The notes beneath the pieces are model-generated. The model worked only from the letters and a program-made list of their open reading frames with translations. It was not told the origin of the DNA and ran no database searches. The position numbers were made by a program, and so were the translations under genes. This document shows positions 25,538 through 34,515 of a stretch of DNA of 64,000 nt, piece after piece. The first letter of the stretch is position 1, and each line of letters begins with the position of its first letter. Source of the DNA: DTYU01 sp040756575 (lineage in GTDB: Bacteria > Bacillota > Desulfotomaculia > Desulfotomaculales > Ammonificaceae); assembly GCA_040756575.1 (NCBI GenBank), contig JBFLYP010000009.1, positions 1 to 64,000 of the forward strand. The letters are read 5' to 3'.

Positions 25538-27397
25538 GTGTTGCAGATTGAACACCTGCTCCAGCAGGTACAAAAACCCGGGCGGTACACGGGCGGTGAA
25601 TATAACTCCGTGAGAAAAAATTGGAATAAAGTGGCGGTAAGGGTGGCGTTTGGCTTTCCCGATGTTTACGAGATTGGCATGTCCCATCTCGGCCTCCAGA
25701 TTCTTTATAACACGGTGAACGAGCGGTACGACGCTTTGATGGAACGCGTTTTCGCCCCGTGGCCGGACATGGAGGCCCTCTTGCGCAGGGAGGGTATCCC
25801 GCTCTTCAGCCTTGAATCACGAATGCCGATCAAGGAATTTGATATCCTTGCCTTTACACTGCAGTATGAGTTGACTTACACAAACGTTTTGAACATGTTA
25901 GAACTTGCCGGGGTCACTCTCCTTGCTTCAGAGCGGGGCAACGGGGAGCCTGTGGTTATCGCAGGTGGCCCTTGTGCCTTCAATCCGGAACCGCTCGCTG
26001 CCTTCTTCGACCTCTTTGTGATCGGTGAGGGAGAAGAGGTTATTCATGAATTACTCGACGCTTTCATCCGGGCAAAGCGGGAAGGGAAAGACCGTAGGAC
26101 CTTTCTGCGCGATGCGGCCGAAATCGCAGGGGTTTACATACCATCCTTTTATGAAGTAAATTATTTTAGTGACGGCCGGATAGCCGGCATCCGGCCGGTG
26201 GTACCCGGCATTCCCGAAAGGGTGACAAAGCGTGTCGTGAGTAACATGGATGCAGCATCTTTCCCGGTGCGCCCGATCGTTCCGTGGATCGAGGCGGTGC
26301 ATGATAGGGGGATGGTTGAGGTGTTCCGCGGCTGCACCCGGGGATGCCGCTTCTGCCAGGCCGGATTCGTTTACCGGCCGGTCAGGGAGAAAAGCCTCGC
26401 AAGGCTTCTGTCGCAGGGGCTGGAGTTGGCTCGGAACACCGGGTTCGCCGAAATTTCCCTGAGCTCGCTCAGTTCCGTTGACTACTCGCAGCTTCAGCCC
26501 CTGATCGACCGGCTTGTACCTGCGCTGAAGCCGGAGCGGGTAAGCGTCTCTTTGCCGTCGCTCCGTACCGACGCTTTTGCGGTGGAGATTGCACAGCGTC
26601 TTCAAGAGGTGCGAAAGGGTACGCTTACTTTTGCCCCCGAGGCCGGAACACAGCGGTTGCGCAACGTGATTAATAAAAAGGTTACGGAGGAAGACCTTCT
26701 TAAAGCTGCCGAAGCGGCCTTCATGTCCGGCTGGCTGCGCATTAAGCTGTACTTCATGATCGGGCTGCCTACGGAAAACGAGGAAGACCTTGACGGAATC
26801 GGTTCACTGGTATCTGCCGTTTTAAAGGTGGGGGAGAGGTGCGGTGTACCCAAAGGCCGGCTCCGTGTGACTGTCAGCGCGGCCTGCTTCGTACCAAAGG
26901 CGCACACCCCTTTCCAGTGGGAACCGCAGGCCACCCGCGAGGAGTTGCGGAAAAAGACGGAGTACTTAAAGCTGCGACTGAAGGACCGCCGGGTCGACTT
27001 TAACTGGCATGACCCTGAAACGAGCTTTATCGAAGCGGTCTTCGCCCGCGGGGACAGGAGGTTGAGCGCGGTGCTCCTCTCTGCGCAGAGGTTGGGCTGC
27101 CGGTTCGACGGCTGGCGGGAGTATTTCGATTTTACTGCCTGGCAACGCGCCTTTCAAGAAAACGGTCTTGACCCGGAGGGATATGCATACCGGCGGTACG
27201 GTTACAACGAGATACTGCCGTGGGACCACATTCATACAGGGGTCAGCCGAGAGTTCTTGATCCAGGAGCACGAGCGTGCCTTCAAGGCGGAGGTTACGCC
27301 GGACTGCCGCCGGGAAAAATGCTTCGCCTGCGGCGTTTGCCCCGCACTTGGAGTGGCACCGGAAATAATACAGGAGGACACGCATGTTCCGCTATAG
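25538..27397 (+). CDS. B12-binding-domain-like radical SAM protein (TIGR03960 family)
   Basis: The 619-aa protein has an N-terminal Rossmann-like region related to B12-binding domains (VRVAFGFPDVYEIGMSHLG near residues 37-55), the radical SAM cluster motif GCTRGCRFCQAGF near 265-277, the middle barrel with TFAPEAGTQRLRNVIN near 366-381, and a C-terminal part ending with a cysteine cluster (CRREKCFACGVC). The family almost always sits before a TIGR03936/DUF2344 gene, as here (14-bp overlap). Its reaction is unknown; tRNA or ribosome modification has been suggested. GTG 25538 or TTG 25541 fits GGAGG best. Confidence 0.85.
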   Translation: MLQIEHLLQQVQKPGRYTGGEYNSVRKNWNKVAVRVAFGFPDVYEIGMSHLGLQILYNTVNERYDALMERVFAPWPDMEALLRREGIPLFSLESRMPIKEFDILAFTLQYELTYTNVLNMLELAGVTLLASERGNGEPVVIAGGPCAFNPEPLAAFFDLFVIGEGEEVIHELLDAFIRAKREGKDRRTFLRDAAEIAGVYIPSFYEVNYFSDGRIAGIRPVVPGIPERVTKRVVSNMDAASFPVRPIVPWIEAVHDRGMVEVFRGCTRGCRFCQAGFVYRPVREKSLARLLSQGLELARNTGFAEISLSSLSSVDYSQLQPLIDRLVPALKPERVSVSLPSLRTDAFAVEIAQRLQEVRKGTLTFAPEAGTQRLRNVINKKVTEEDLLKAAEAAFMSGWLRIKLYFMIGLPTENEEDLDGIGSLVSAVLKVGERCGVPKGRLRVTVSAACFVPKAHTPFQWEPQATREELRKKTEYLKLRLKDRRVDFNWHDPETSFIEAVFARGDRRLSAVLLSAQRLGCRFDGWREYFDFTAWQRAFQENGLDPEGYAYRRYGYNEILPWDHIHTGVSREFLIQEHERAFKAEVTPDCRREKCFACGVCPALGVAPEIIQEDTHVPL

Positions 27398-28073
27398 GAT
27401 TACTTTTCGCAAGGAGGGGCCGGCCCGCTGGATCGGCCACCTGGACCTTATGCGTGCCCTCGAGCGTGCTTTCCGCAGGGCAGGACTACCCCTATCTTAC
27501 ACCGAAGGGTTTAACCCCCGCCCCAGGTTCGTCTTTGGCCTGCCCTTGCCTGTAGGTGTAGTAGGCAAGAAGGAGCTTGCAGACGTTTACCTGCGGGTGC
27601 CGGCCAACCCTGAGGGTATTAAGGCGCGGCTGTCGCCGGTGCTGCCGGAAGGGTTGGGCTTAGAAGCGGTAAAGAGGATCCCGCGGGACGCCCCCAACCT
27701 TATGGCAGCAGTTGGCATGGCGTCTTATCGGGCTGAGGGACGGGCTGCACCCGCGGTCACCGCAGAACGGGTGGCGGAAGCGGTTAACGCCGTTTTGGGA
27801 GCGCAAGAGATTAAATGCAGACGGGAAGGAAAGGCAGGTTTAAAGGAACAAGACATCAGGCCGGGAATTTTTTCGTTGGAAGCTTCTATCATAAAAGATA
27901 CCCTTATAGTATCCATGAAAGTCCGGGCCGGTCAACACGGCAACATCCGGCCTGAAGAGGTGGTGGATGCTTTTTTAAGACTCAGTGGTTTACCGGGGAA
28001 TCCACGTGACTTTACCTATTACCACATCGGACTCTATATGGTCACGGACAGCCGCGCGGTAAGCTTGGGTTAG
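27384..28073 (+). CDS. TIGR03936 family radical SAM-associated protein (DUF2344)
   Basis: The 229-aa protein matches DUF2344, with RWIGHLDLMRALERAFRRA near residues 16-34, LSYTEGFNPRPRFVFGLPLP near 38-57 and GNPRDFTYYHIGLY near the end. It overlaps the radical SAM gene by 14 bp, so the two are translationally coupled and probably act together. Function is unknown. In many Clostridia this pair precedes RNase G, as it does here. Confidence 0.85.
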   Translation: MFRYRITFRKEGPARWIGHLDLMRALERAFRRAGLPLSYTEGFNPRPRFVFGLPLPVGVVGKKELADVYLRVPANPEGIKARLSPVLPEGLGLEAVKRIPRDAPNLMAAVGMASYRAEGRAAPAVTAERVAEAVNAVLGAQEIKCRREGKAGLKEQDIRPGIFSLEASIIKDTLIVSMKVRAGQHGNIRPEEVVDAFLRLSGLPGNPRDFTYYHIGLYMVTDSRAVSLG

Positions 28074-28098
28074 ATGTAAGACTACAGGAGCGAAAGTG

Positions 28099-29346
28099 AT
28101 GATCAAAGAGATAATTATTTCAAGAGCAGGTGGAGGTACCAGGGTAGCAGTTCTTGAAGATCATATACCGGTCGAGTTTTATTTTGAGCCCCCCGGGGCC
28201 GAATTAGTGGGCAGTGTCTTTAAGGGAAAGGTGGAAAACGTACTACCGGGCATTGAAGCGGCATTTGTTGATATCGGGCTTGAAAAAAACGCTTTTCTAT
28301 ACGTTCATGACGCCCGTGCGGCCGCGTTAAACCGGGACCGCAAATTGAAAATCAAGGAAATACTGCGGCCGGGACAGGAGATAATCGTGCAGGTTACAAA
28401 AGGGCCATTGGGAACCAAAGGGCCGAGGGTTACTACTCAAATTAATCTTCCCGGACGGCACCTTGTTCTGGCAACAGCGGTGCAGCACACCGGCATCTCA
28501 AGAAGAATAAGCTCTTCCGCGGAACGCGAGCGGTTGAAGCGGCTCACTGCCGGTATCCGCCCCGCCGGAATGGGGTTAATTATCCGGACGGCGGCAGCGG
28601 GGGCCGACCAGGCGGAACTGCAACATGACCTCGAGGTCCTCCTGAAAAGGTGGGAGGAAATCCGGCAAAAGGCGCGTGAACCTGCTCCGCAGTTGCTTTA
28701 CAAAGATGTGGATCTTTTGCCCCGCATCCTCAGGGACTTTTTTACTTCTGATGTCCAGCGTTTAATCGTCGATTCGGCGGAGCTGAAAGACGAAGTGCTT
28801 GAAATAATGAACGAACTCGGACCGGATTTGAAGGAGCGGGTTCACCTGGAACAAGAGCGGGACCTGATGGAGGCGTACGGGGTCGAACAAGAGGTTGAGC
28901 GGGCACTTAAGCGCCGGATCTGGCTCAAATCCGGCGGATATATCGTCTTTGACCAGACAGAGGCTTTTACAGCCATCGATGTGAATACCGGAAAGTATGT
29001 AGGCTCGCAAAGTCTCGAGGAAACCGTGGTAAAAACCAACCTCGAAGCGGTCCGGGAAATAGCCCGCCAGATCAGGCTAAGAAACATAGGCGGTATTATC
29101 ATCATCGACTTTATCGATATGATTGAGGAGAAACACCGGCAAGAGGTGCTGGCCGCTCTGGAAGAGGCGCTTAAGCGGGACAGGGTGCGTTCCCACATCC
29201 TTGGCATTACAAGGTTGGGCTTAGTCGAACTTACGCGGAAAAAAACCCACCCGAGCCTTGCTGAGATGCTGTTAAAACCCTGTCCCCATTGTGACGGGAC
29301 AGGCCGGGTTCCTCTTGAAGACGAAGAGGATAATCCTTTGCATTAG
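28099..29346 (+). CDS. rng: Ribonuclease E/G family protein
   Basis: The 415-aa protein is of RNase G size: an S1-type RNA-binding domain near residues 36-120 (GSVFKGKVENVLPGIEAAFVDIG), then the catalytic core with FDQTEAFTAIDVNTGKYVG near 295-313 and IIIIDFIDM near 335-343, where Asp residues bind the metal. It ends with the zinc link CPHCDGTG near 400-407. It cleaves single-stranded RNA at AU-rich sites and matures 16S rRNA in other bacteria. The RNase E C-terminal scaffold is absent. ATG 28099 has AGGAG 8 nt upstream; GTG 28096 is the alternative. Confidence 0.9.
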   Translation: MIKEIIISRAGGGTRVAVLEDHIPVEFYFEPPGAELVGSVFKGKVENVLPGIEAAFVDIGLEKNAFLYVHDARAAALNRDRKLKIKEILRPGQEIIVQVTKGPLGTKGPRVTTQINLPGRHLVLATAVQHTGISRRISSSAERERLKRLTAGIRPAGMGLIIRTAAAGADQAELQHDLEVLLKRWEEIRQKAREPAPQLLYKDVDLLPRILRDFFTSDVQRLIVDSAELKDEVLEIMNELGPDLKERVHLEQERDLMEAYGVEQEVERALKRRIWLKSGGYIVFDQTEAFTAIDVNTGKYVGSQSLEETVVKTNLEAVREIARQIRLRNIGGIIIIDFIDMIEEKHRQEVLAALEEALKRDRVRSHILGITRLGLVELTRKKTHPSLAEMLLKPCPHCDGTGRVPLEDEEDNPLH

Positions 29347-29509
29347 CTACCGAGGTTTTTCCAACTCTTCGCCGGTCATTGGTCGTCAAGCGTTAGTAGG
29401 GAGGAGTGTAAACGGACCCGAAGATAGCGGGAATATTTTCTATGCTTCCGACGTCTGATATCTCACGTGATACAGGAGGTGCTACACCATCGCAAGTTCC
29501 GGCATACGG

Positions 29510-30973
29510 GTGCGGTTTGCCCCCAGTCCAACGGGTAGCCTTCATATCGGGGGCGCCCGAACCGCCTTGTTCAACTTTCTTTTCGCTCGTGGAAACGGCG
29601 GCAGGTTTATCCTCCGCCTGGAAGATACAGATTTCGAGCGGCACGTTGAAGGAGCGGATGAAGGAATTTTCGCAAGCTTAAAATGGCTCGGACTTGATTG
29701 GGATGAAGGTCCGGACACGGGCGGGGATTACGGACCTTACCGTCAGTCGGAGCGGCTTGAAATCTACCGGCAGGAAGCAGAACGCCTCTTATCTGCCGGC
29801 CTGGCCTACCCGTGTTACTGCACGCCGCAGGAACTTGCGGCTGAACGTGAGGAGGCAAGGAAGGCGGGCCGGGCTCCCCGCTACAGCGGCAGGTGCTGCG
29901 GGCTTGCCGCCGAAGCACGCGCGGCGAAAGAAGCCAAAGGCGTCAGGCCGGCGGTACGGCTGAAAGTCCCACAAACCGGCCAGACCGTAGTAGAGGATTT
30001 AATAAGGGGAACAGTGGTGTTCGAAAACGCAACCCTGGATGACTTTATAATCATGAAATCAAACGGTGTTCCCACTTATAACTTTGCCTGCGTTGTCGAT
30101 GACGCAATGATGAAGATAACCCACGTCATCCGGGCCGAAGAACACCTTTCCAACACACCGAAGCAGATTCTCGTCTTCCGGGCGCTTGGTTACCCGGTGC
30201 CCGTTTTTGCCCACGTTCCGATGATTTTAGCCCCGGACAGGGCAAAACTCTCAAAGCGCCACGGGGCGACCGGGGTGGAAGAATTCCGCAGTCAGGGATA
30301 CATGCCGGAGGCGCTTTTCAATTACCTGGCCCTCCTTGGTTGGTCCCCCGGTGACGAGCGTGAACTGCTCAGCCGTGATGAGATCTTGCGTGAGTTCTCT
30401 CTGGATGCTGTTTCGAAGCATGCCGCCGTATATGATGTGCAGAAACTGACCTGGCTGAACAGCCAGTATATAAACACCGTTCCGCAAGCACGCCTTATGG
30501 AAGCGGCGCTTCCCTTTTTCCGCGCGGCGGGACTGGTGGGAGAAGCTCCATCCGCAGCGGAAGAGGAATACCTGGTCCGGGTTTTGGAGACCGTCCGGTC
30601 GCGGGCACGAACCCTCGTTGAACTGACGGACATGGCTGCGTACTTCTTCCGCGACGACTTTGCTTACGACCCTAAAGGGGTGCAGAAGTTTTTTAAGTCA
30701 CCCGGGGTTCCGGAACTGTTGCGCCGGGGCAGCGAAGCACTTGCCGAAGTGGAATCGTTCGGTGTCACCGAAACAGAAGCGGCATACCGCAAGTTGATTG
30801 CGGAGCTCGGCGTCAGCGGAGGTGCGCTGATCCACCCGACGCGCCTTGCTTTAACCGGCCGGACGGTCGGCCCGGGGCTTTTCGACGTGATCGCCCTTCT
30901 CGGGAAAAAGCGCTGCCTCGAACGGCTCCGGCGGGCAGCCGACTGGATTGAGCAAAACATGCCGCAGGAGTAA
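29510..30973 (+). CDS. gltX: Glutamyl-tRNA synthetase
   Basis: The 487-aa class I synthetase charges tRNA-Glu, and probably also tRNA-Gln for GatCAB. It has the HIGH motif as PSPTGSLHIGGARTALFN near residues 6-23, and the KMSKS motif as LSKRHGA near 245-251. The C-terminal helical anticodon-binding domain follows from about 325. GTG 29510 has no SD and cuts the first beta strand short. A perfect GGAGGT at 29475-29480 sits 8 nt before an in-frame ATC (29489), which would restore SSGIRVRFAPSPTG; see findings. tRNA-Gln and tRNA-Glu follow directly. Confidence 0.93.
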   Translation: MRFAPSPTGSLHIGGARTALFNFLFARGNGGRFILRLEDTDFERHVEGADEGIFASLKWLGLDWDEGPDTGGDYGPYRQSERLEIYRQEAERLLSAGLAYPCYCTPQELAAEREEARKAGRAPRYSGRCCGLAAEARAAKEAKGVRPAVRLKVPQTGQTVVEDLIRGTVVFENATLDDFIIMKSNGVPTYNFACVVDDAMMKITHVIRAEEHLSNTPKQILVFRALGYPVPVFAHVPMILAPDRAKLSKRHGATGVEEFRSQGYMPEALFNYLALLGWSPGDERELLSRDEILREFSLDAVSKHAAVYDVQKLTWLNSQYINTVPQARLMEAALPFFRAAGLVGEAPSAAEEEYLVRVLETVRSRARTLVELTDMAAYFFRDDFAYDPKGVQKFFKSPGVPELLRRGSEALAEVESFGVTETEAAYRKLIAELGVSGGALIHPTRLALTGRTVGPGLFDVIALLGKKRCLERLRRAADWIEQNMPQE

Positions 30974-30992
30974 AAACAGGAGGAGCTTCCCC

Positions 30993-31021
30993 TTGTCAGA
31001 CAAAGGGCGTTATAGTATAAT
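30993..31021 (+). promoter_or_regulatory. Promoter of the tRNA pair
   Basis: TTGTCA and a perfect TATAAT are spaced by 17 bp, 13 bp before tRNA-Gln. Confidence 0.8.
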
Positions 31022-31034
31022 TACATTTGTGAGT

Positions 31035-31108
31035 TGCGGGATGGTGTAACGGTAGCACGCATGGCTCTGGACCATGTAGTCTAGGTTCGAATCCTGGTCC
31101 CGCAGCCA
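31035..31108 (+). tRNA. tRNA-Gln (anticodon CTG)
   Basis: The 7-bp acceptor stem TGCGGGA/TCCCGCA, anticodon stem CATGG/CCATG with loop CTCTGGA, and the T loop TTCGAAT are all present. The anticodon CTG reads CAG. CCA is encoded. It is the first of two tRNAs behind gltX. Confidence 0.95.
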
Positions 31109-31152
31109 AAAGCAGCAATTGGTATTAGTAACGACGTATAATACTGATATCC

Positions 31153-31228
31153 GGCGCTATCGTCTAGGGGCCCAGGACACCGCCCTCTCAAGGCGGAGAC
31201 ACGGGTTCGAATCCCGTTAGCGCTACCA
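31153..31228 (+). tRNA. tRNA-Glu (anticodon CTC)
   Basis: The acceptor stem GGCGCTA/TAGCGCT has one G-U pair at the end, the anticodon stem is CCGCC/GGCGG with loop CTCTCAA, and TTCGAAT forms the T loop. The anticodon CTC reads GAG. CCA is encoded. Confidence 0.95.
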
Positions 31229-31242
31229 GCAGCATGTCAACA

Positions 31243-31277
31243 CCACTCACCGTAAAATTAAGGTGAGTGGTTTTTAT
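31243..31277 (+). terminator. Terminator of the tRNA operon
   Basis: CCACTCACC pairs with GGTGAGTGG and is followed by TTTTTATT. Confidence 0.88.
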
Positions 31278-31347
31278 TGTCAAATTGTGCGTTAAATGAT
31301 AAGCTGGTTCGATTGCCGCATAGTATCCATTAATCTGCCGGTAAAAG

Positions 31348-31378
31348 AAAACCTCCCGGGTAGGGAGGTTTAGTTTTT
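31348..31378. terminator. Bidirectional terminator
   Basis: AAACCTCCC pairs with GGGAGGTTT around GGGTA. TAGTTTTT follows on the plus strand and TTCTTTTACC on the minus strand. It ends the minus-strand XRE regulator gene. Confidence 0.75.
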
Positions 31379-31416
31379 AACCATATGTTTCTCATGCCGG
31401 CTGGGAACTATTGCTA

Positions 31417-31788
31417 TTACTCTTTTGTATGCTCTCTTTGAGCAAGTTCATCCTTAATTAGTTGCACCAGTTCATCGCTTACGGTCCGAAGCTCAAAGCG
31501 ACCGGAGCCGCAGGGAATAAGAACCATGATCTGATCTGACTTAAGACCTGCTGCATATTCGCTCTTTTCTTCAGCTATTCTGCAGTCTGTTAATCCCAAA
31601 AGGTAATCGACAGAAACCCCAAAGGTTTTTGCCAGCCTTACAAGCATGTCCGGGTTGGGTTGTCGCTGCTTTACTTTTGATTCGTAGCCGGCAATCGTGT
31701 CTCTGGTCACACCGGTTCGGGCAGCGAGTTCTTCTTGAGTCCATCCTTTGAATTTTCTCAATGTTTTGAGCCGGTTTGATAGGTCCAT
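31417..31788 (-). CDS. XRE-family transcriptional regulator
   Basis: The 123-aa protein has an N-terminal Cro/C1-type helix-turn-helix (about residues 5-66): RLKTLRKFKGWTQEELAART, then VTRDTIAGYESKVKQ, and NPDMLVRLAKTFGVSVDYLLG. The C-terminal half (about 70-123) is not a known ligand domain that I can name. AGAGGTGGG lies just before the ATG. It is divergent from the zinc-ribbon gene 31969 and may regulate it or itself; the target is not visible. Confidence 0.85.
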   Translation of the reverse strand: MDLSNRLKTLRKFKGWTQEELAARTGVTRDTIAGYESKVKQRQPNPDMLVRLAKTFGVSVDYLLGLTDCRIAEEKSEYAAGLKSDQIMVLIPCGSGRFELRTVSDELVQLIKDELAQREHTKE

Positions 31789-31968
31789 GTCCCACCTCTG
31801 GATAATATTAATTTAATAGTTTATCACTTTTGTGTGGCATTTTATGTTCCAGTTTGGCAAATCTTCTCTTGACAAAGGGGCTTTACGGCACCAAAATATT
31901 AATGATGTATTTGGTTTTTCCTGTCAAAAAAGTTCTCGCAGAAAGATGGGCTTAAGGGGTGGGTTGCC

Positions 31969-32178
31969 GTGTTCGCAAAGAAATGCCCGGCCTGCGGTAA
32001 GTGGTCGTACAGTGCGGCTGACAAAGGGTCGTGGATATGTCCTCATTGCAAGCGCGACCTGTGGGATCAACCACCGCAGCCGACAAGCGCCGGCGAGAAA
32101 GAAAACGGCAAGACCGGTATCCCGTTCCCCAAGAAGTGGTCTTACCGGAGATCTGATTCCTTCTTCACCAAAAAGTAA
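31969..32178 (+). CDS. Small zinc-ribbon protein
   Basis: The 69-aa protein carries two CPxC knuckles, CPACGKW near residues 6-12 and CPHCKRD near 24-30, which form one zinc ribbon, followed by a polar basic tail. Function is unknown. The GTG start has GGGGTGGG 5 nt upstream. It is read away from the XRE regulator and ends 84 bp before a terminator. Confidence 0.6.
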   Translation: MFAKKCPACGKWSYSAADKGSWICPHCKRDLWDQPPQPTSAGEKENGKTGIPFPKKWSYRRSDSFFTKK

Positions 32179-32265
32179 ACGGGTACACCGTAATTTACCG
32201 CTCGAGTACGTCCTCTTCTAATGGACTTGATTCCTGTTTCTTTCCCCAGGTTTTAGTAAGCCGAT

Positions 32266-32287
32266 AGCCCGCTGATCGCGGGCTTTT
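32266..32287 (+). terminator. Terminator after the zinc-ribbon gene
   Basis: AGCCCGC pairs with GCGGGCT around TGATC, and the T-run TTTT follows. Confidence 0.75.
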
Positions 32288-32345
32288 CGGTCTTACGTCA
32301 AAGATACAGCATTGTGGTATACTTAACCGGAGGAGGAAGACAGTA

Positions 32346-33110
32346 TTGACCAGACTCTTCGTGCCGCGAGAACAATGGCAGGGTAGTAACGTTTATATCA
32401 CCGGAGACGATACTCATTACATTACCCGGGTGCTGCGGTTGGGTCCCGGCGATACGTTAACGGTCCTCGACGGAGAAGGACGGGCCTTTAACGCAGCAAT
32501 AAAAAGCATAGACACTAAAAAGGTCTGCCTTGATATAATTGGAGAGATTAAACCGGATGTGGAACCCTCACTTAAGGTTAGGCTGTTCCAGGCCGTCCCC
32601 AAGGGGGACAAGATGGACCTTGTTGTCCAAAAGGCTGCCGAACTCGGGGTGGCTATGGTAGTTCCCTTAGTCACGGAACGGGCAGTAGTCCGTCTCGATA
32701 CAGGACGGGCTTTGAGGCGCCGGGAACGGTGGCAAAAAATATCGCGTGAAGCCGCGCGGCAATGCGGCAGGACAGTGGTTCCCAAAGTGCTCCCGGTGAT
32801 GACGCTTGAAGAGGCGCTGAACTTTTTTGCCGCAGAAAGGGGACAGGCTGCTTTTCCGGACCGCCTCCTTGGGATTATGCCCTGGGAAGGAGAAGAAAGT
32901 CTTTCGCTGCGTGACTGCTTAACCGGAAAAAGGCCGGATACGGTCTCAATTTTCATCGGGCCGGAAGGCGGTTTCAGCCTCGCAGAAGTAAGGGCGGCAC
33001 AACAGCAAGGTATCGCCACCGTTACCCTTGGCAGGCGGATCCTCCGGACGGAAACAGCGGGAATAATAACACCGGCCCTGGTTATGTACACTTTTGGGGA
33101 GATCGGGTAG
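32346..33110 (+). CDS. rsmE: 16S rRNA m3U1498 methyltransferase RsmE
   Basis: The 254-aa SPOUT methyltransferase modifies U1498 of 16S rRNA. The N-terminal PUA-like domain (about residues 1-70) contains HYITRVLRLGPGDTLTVLDG. The knotted SAM-binding domain has QAVPKGDKMDLVVQKAAELG near 82-101, IGPEGGFSLAE near 206-216 and LGRRILRTETA near 231-241. Length is normal. The TTG start has AGGAGGA about 8 nt upstream. mtaB starts 6 bp after its stop. Confidence 0.92.
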   Translation: MTRLFVPREQWQGSNVYITGDDTHYITRVLRLGPGDTLTVLDGEGRAFNAAIKSIDTKKVCLDIIGEIKPDVEPSLKVRLFQAVPKGDKMDLVVQKAAELGVAMVVPLVTERAVVRLDTGRALRRRERWQKISREAARQCGRTVVPKVLPVMTLEEALNFFAAERGQAAFPDRLLGIMPWEGEESLSLRDCLTGKRPDTVSIFIGPEGGFSLAEVRAAQQQGIATVTLGRRILRTETAGIITPALVMYTFGEIG

Positions 33111-33116
33111 GTTTGT

Positions 33117-34433
33117 ATGAAATCCGTAGCATTTCATACGCTTGGATGTAAGGTAAACCAATACGAATCCGCGGCCCTGGCCTCCCTTTTCGCCCGCCGG
33201 GGATACAGGGTGGTGGAAGATTTCGAAACCGTTGCCGACGTCTACGTCATAAACACCTGTACAGTCACCCGGACGGCGGACCAAAAATCACGCCAGGCGG
33301 TAAGGCGCGCACTTCGCAGAAACCCCGACGCCGTTGTCGTGGTCACCGGCTGCTACGCCCAACTGAATCCGGAAACGGTCGCCGGTATTCCCGGTGTCAG
33401 TGTTGTGGTCGGTACCACTGGGCGGGACAGGCTGGTTGACCTGGTTGAAGAGTCAATGAAGACCAGCCGGCAGGTGGTTGCCGTAAAAGATTTTTCCGCC
33501 GGGTGTGAATTTGAAGAACTTCCGGCCCTTTTTACCTTCCGGACGCGTGCATACCTCAAAATCCAGGAGGGCTGCCGGGATTTTTGCACCTTTTGCCTGG
33601 TCCCTTACGCACGCGGCCCCCTCAGGAGCCGCAGGCCGGATGCGGTGCTTCAGGAAGCACGCCGCCTGCTCGAAGCAGGCTTCAAAGAACTGGTGCTTAC
33701 CGGTATTCATATCGGCCATTACGGTATTGACCTGCAACCCCCTGTCGAGCTTACAGAACTCATTTCCCGGCTTCTGCAACTGCCGGGCCTTTACAGATTG
33801 CGGCTGAGTTCAATTGAACCAAAAGAGGTCTCGCCGGATTTGGTCAAACTACTGGCGGAAGACTCACGGTTTTGTCCTCACCTGCATATTCCCTTGCAAA
33901 GCGGGGACGATGCTGTTCTTGAACGCATGGGGCGGCGATATACCGCCGCAGAATACCGGGAGGTGGTTAGCTCACTCCGCGAGCGTATCCCCGGTATCGC
34001 AATAACCACCGACGTAATGGTCGGTTTTCCCGGCGAAACCGAATCTGCATTCGCCAACACGGTCTCTTTTGTACGCGACATAGGTTTTAGCGGACTGCAT
34101 GTTTTTAAATTCTCGGTACGCCCCGGAACCCCGGCGGCTCACTTTCCCCACCAAGTACCCGAACCGGTAAAAGCACAACGCCTGAGGGTAATGCTCGCCA
34201 CAGGAACCGAGCTGGCAAATTCGTATGCCCGGCAGTTTAAAGGGCGCAGGGTTTCCGTCCTTGTGGAGGGTAAAAACGCCGATAGCTTATGGGAAGGGCT
34301 GAGCGAGCATTACCTTCGCGTTGTCTTCGCAGCCGACGAAGCCTTGTCGGGCTTATTAGTAAATGTGACGGTCACGGCAGTTAAAGGCAAAGTGCTCTAT
34401 GGTCGAATATCCGGCAAAAACTCCGAAAAATGA
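33117..34433 (+). CDS. mtaB: tRNA t6A37 methylthiotransferase MtaB
   Basis: The 438-aa methylthiotransferase converts t6A37 to ms2t6A37 in ANN-decoding tRNAs. The N-terminal UPF0004 domain has three cluster Cys: GCKVNQYES near residues 10-18, INTCTVT near 45-51 and TGCYAQ near 77-82. The radical SAM motif is CRDFCTFC near 147-154, followed by ARGPLRSR. The C-terminal TRAM domain covers about 375-435. It matches MtaB/YqeV rather than MiaB in context and motif. It forms a tight operon with rsmE. Confidence 0.92.
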   Translation: MKSVAFHTLGCKVNQYESAALASLFARRGYRVVEDFETVADVYVINTCTVTRTADQKSRQAVRRALRRNPDAVVVVTGCYAQLNPETVAGIPGVSVVVGTTGRDRLVDLVEESMKTSRQVVAVKDFSAGCEFEELPALFTFRTRAYLKIQEGCRDFCTFCLVPYARGPLRSRRPDAVLQEARRLLEAGFKELVLTGIHIGHYGIDLQPPVELTELISRLLQLPGLYRLRLSSIEPKEVSPDLVKLLAEDSRFCPHLHIPLQSGDDAVLERMGRRYTAAEYREVVSSLRERIPGIAITTDVMVGFPGETESAFANTVSFVRDIGFSGLHVFKFSVRPGTPAAHFPHQVPEPVKAQRLRVMLATGTELANSYARQFKGRRVSVLVEGKNADSLWEGLSEHYLRVVFAADEALSGLLVNVTVTAVKGKVLYGRISGKNSEK

Positions 34434-34515
34434 GCGCTGGTGGACCGGGTTTTGTGTGGTTTACGGCAGGATTTTAAGTGTAAATGTGGAATAATTATAG
34501 CCGGAGGTGTGGTAT

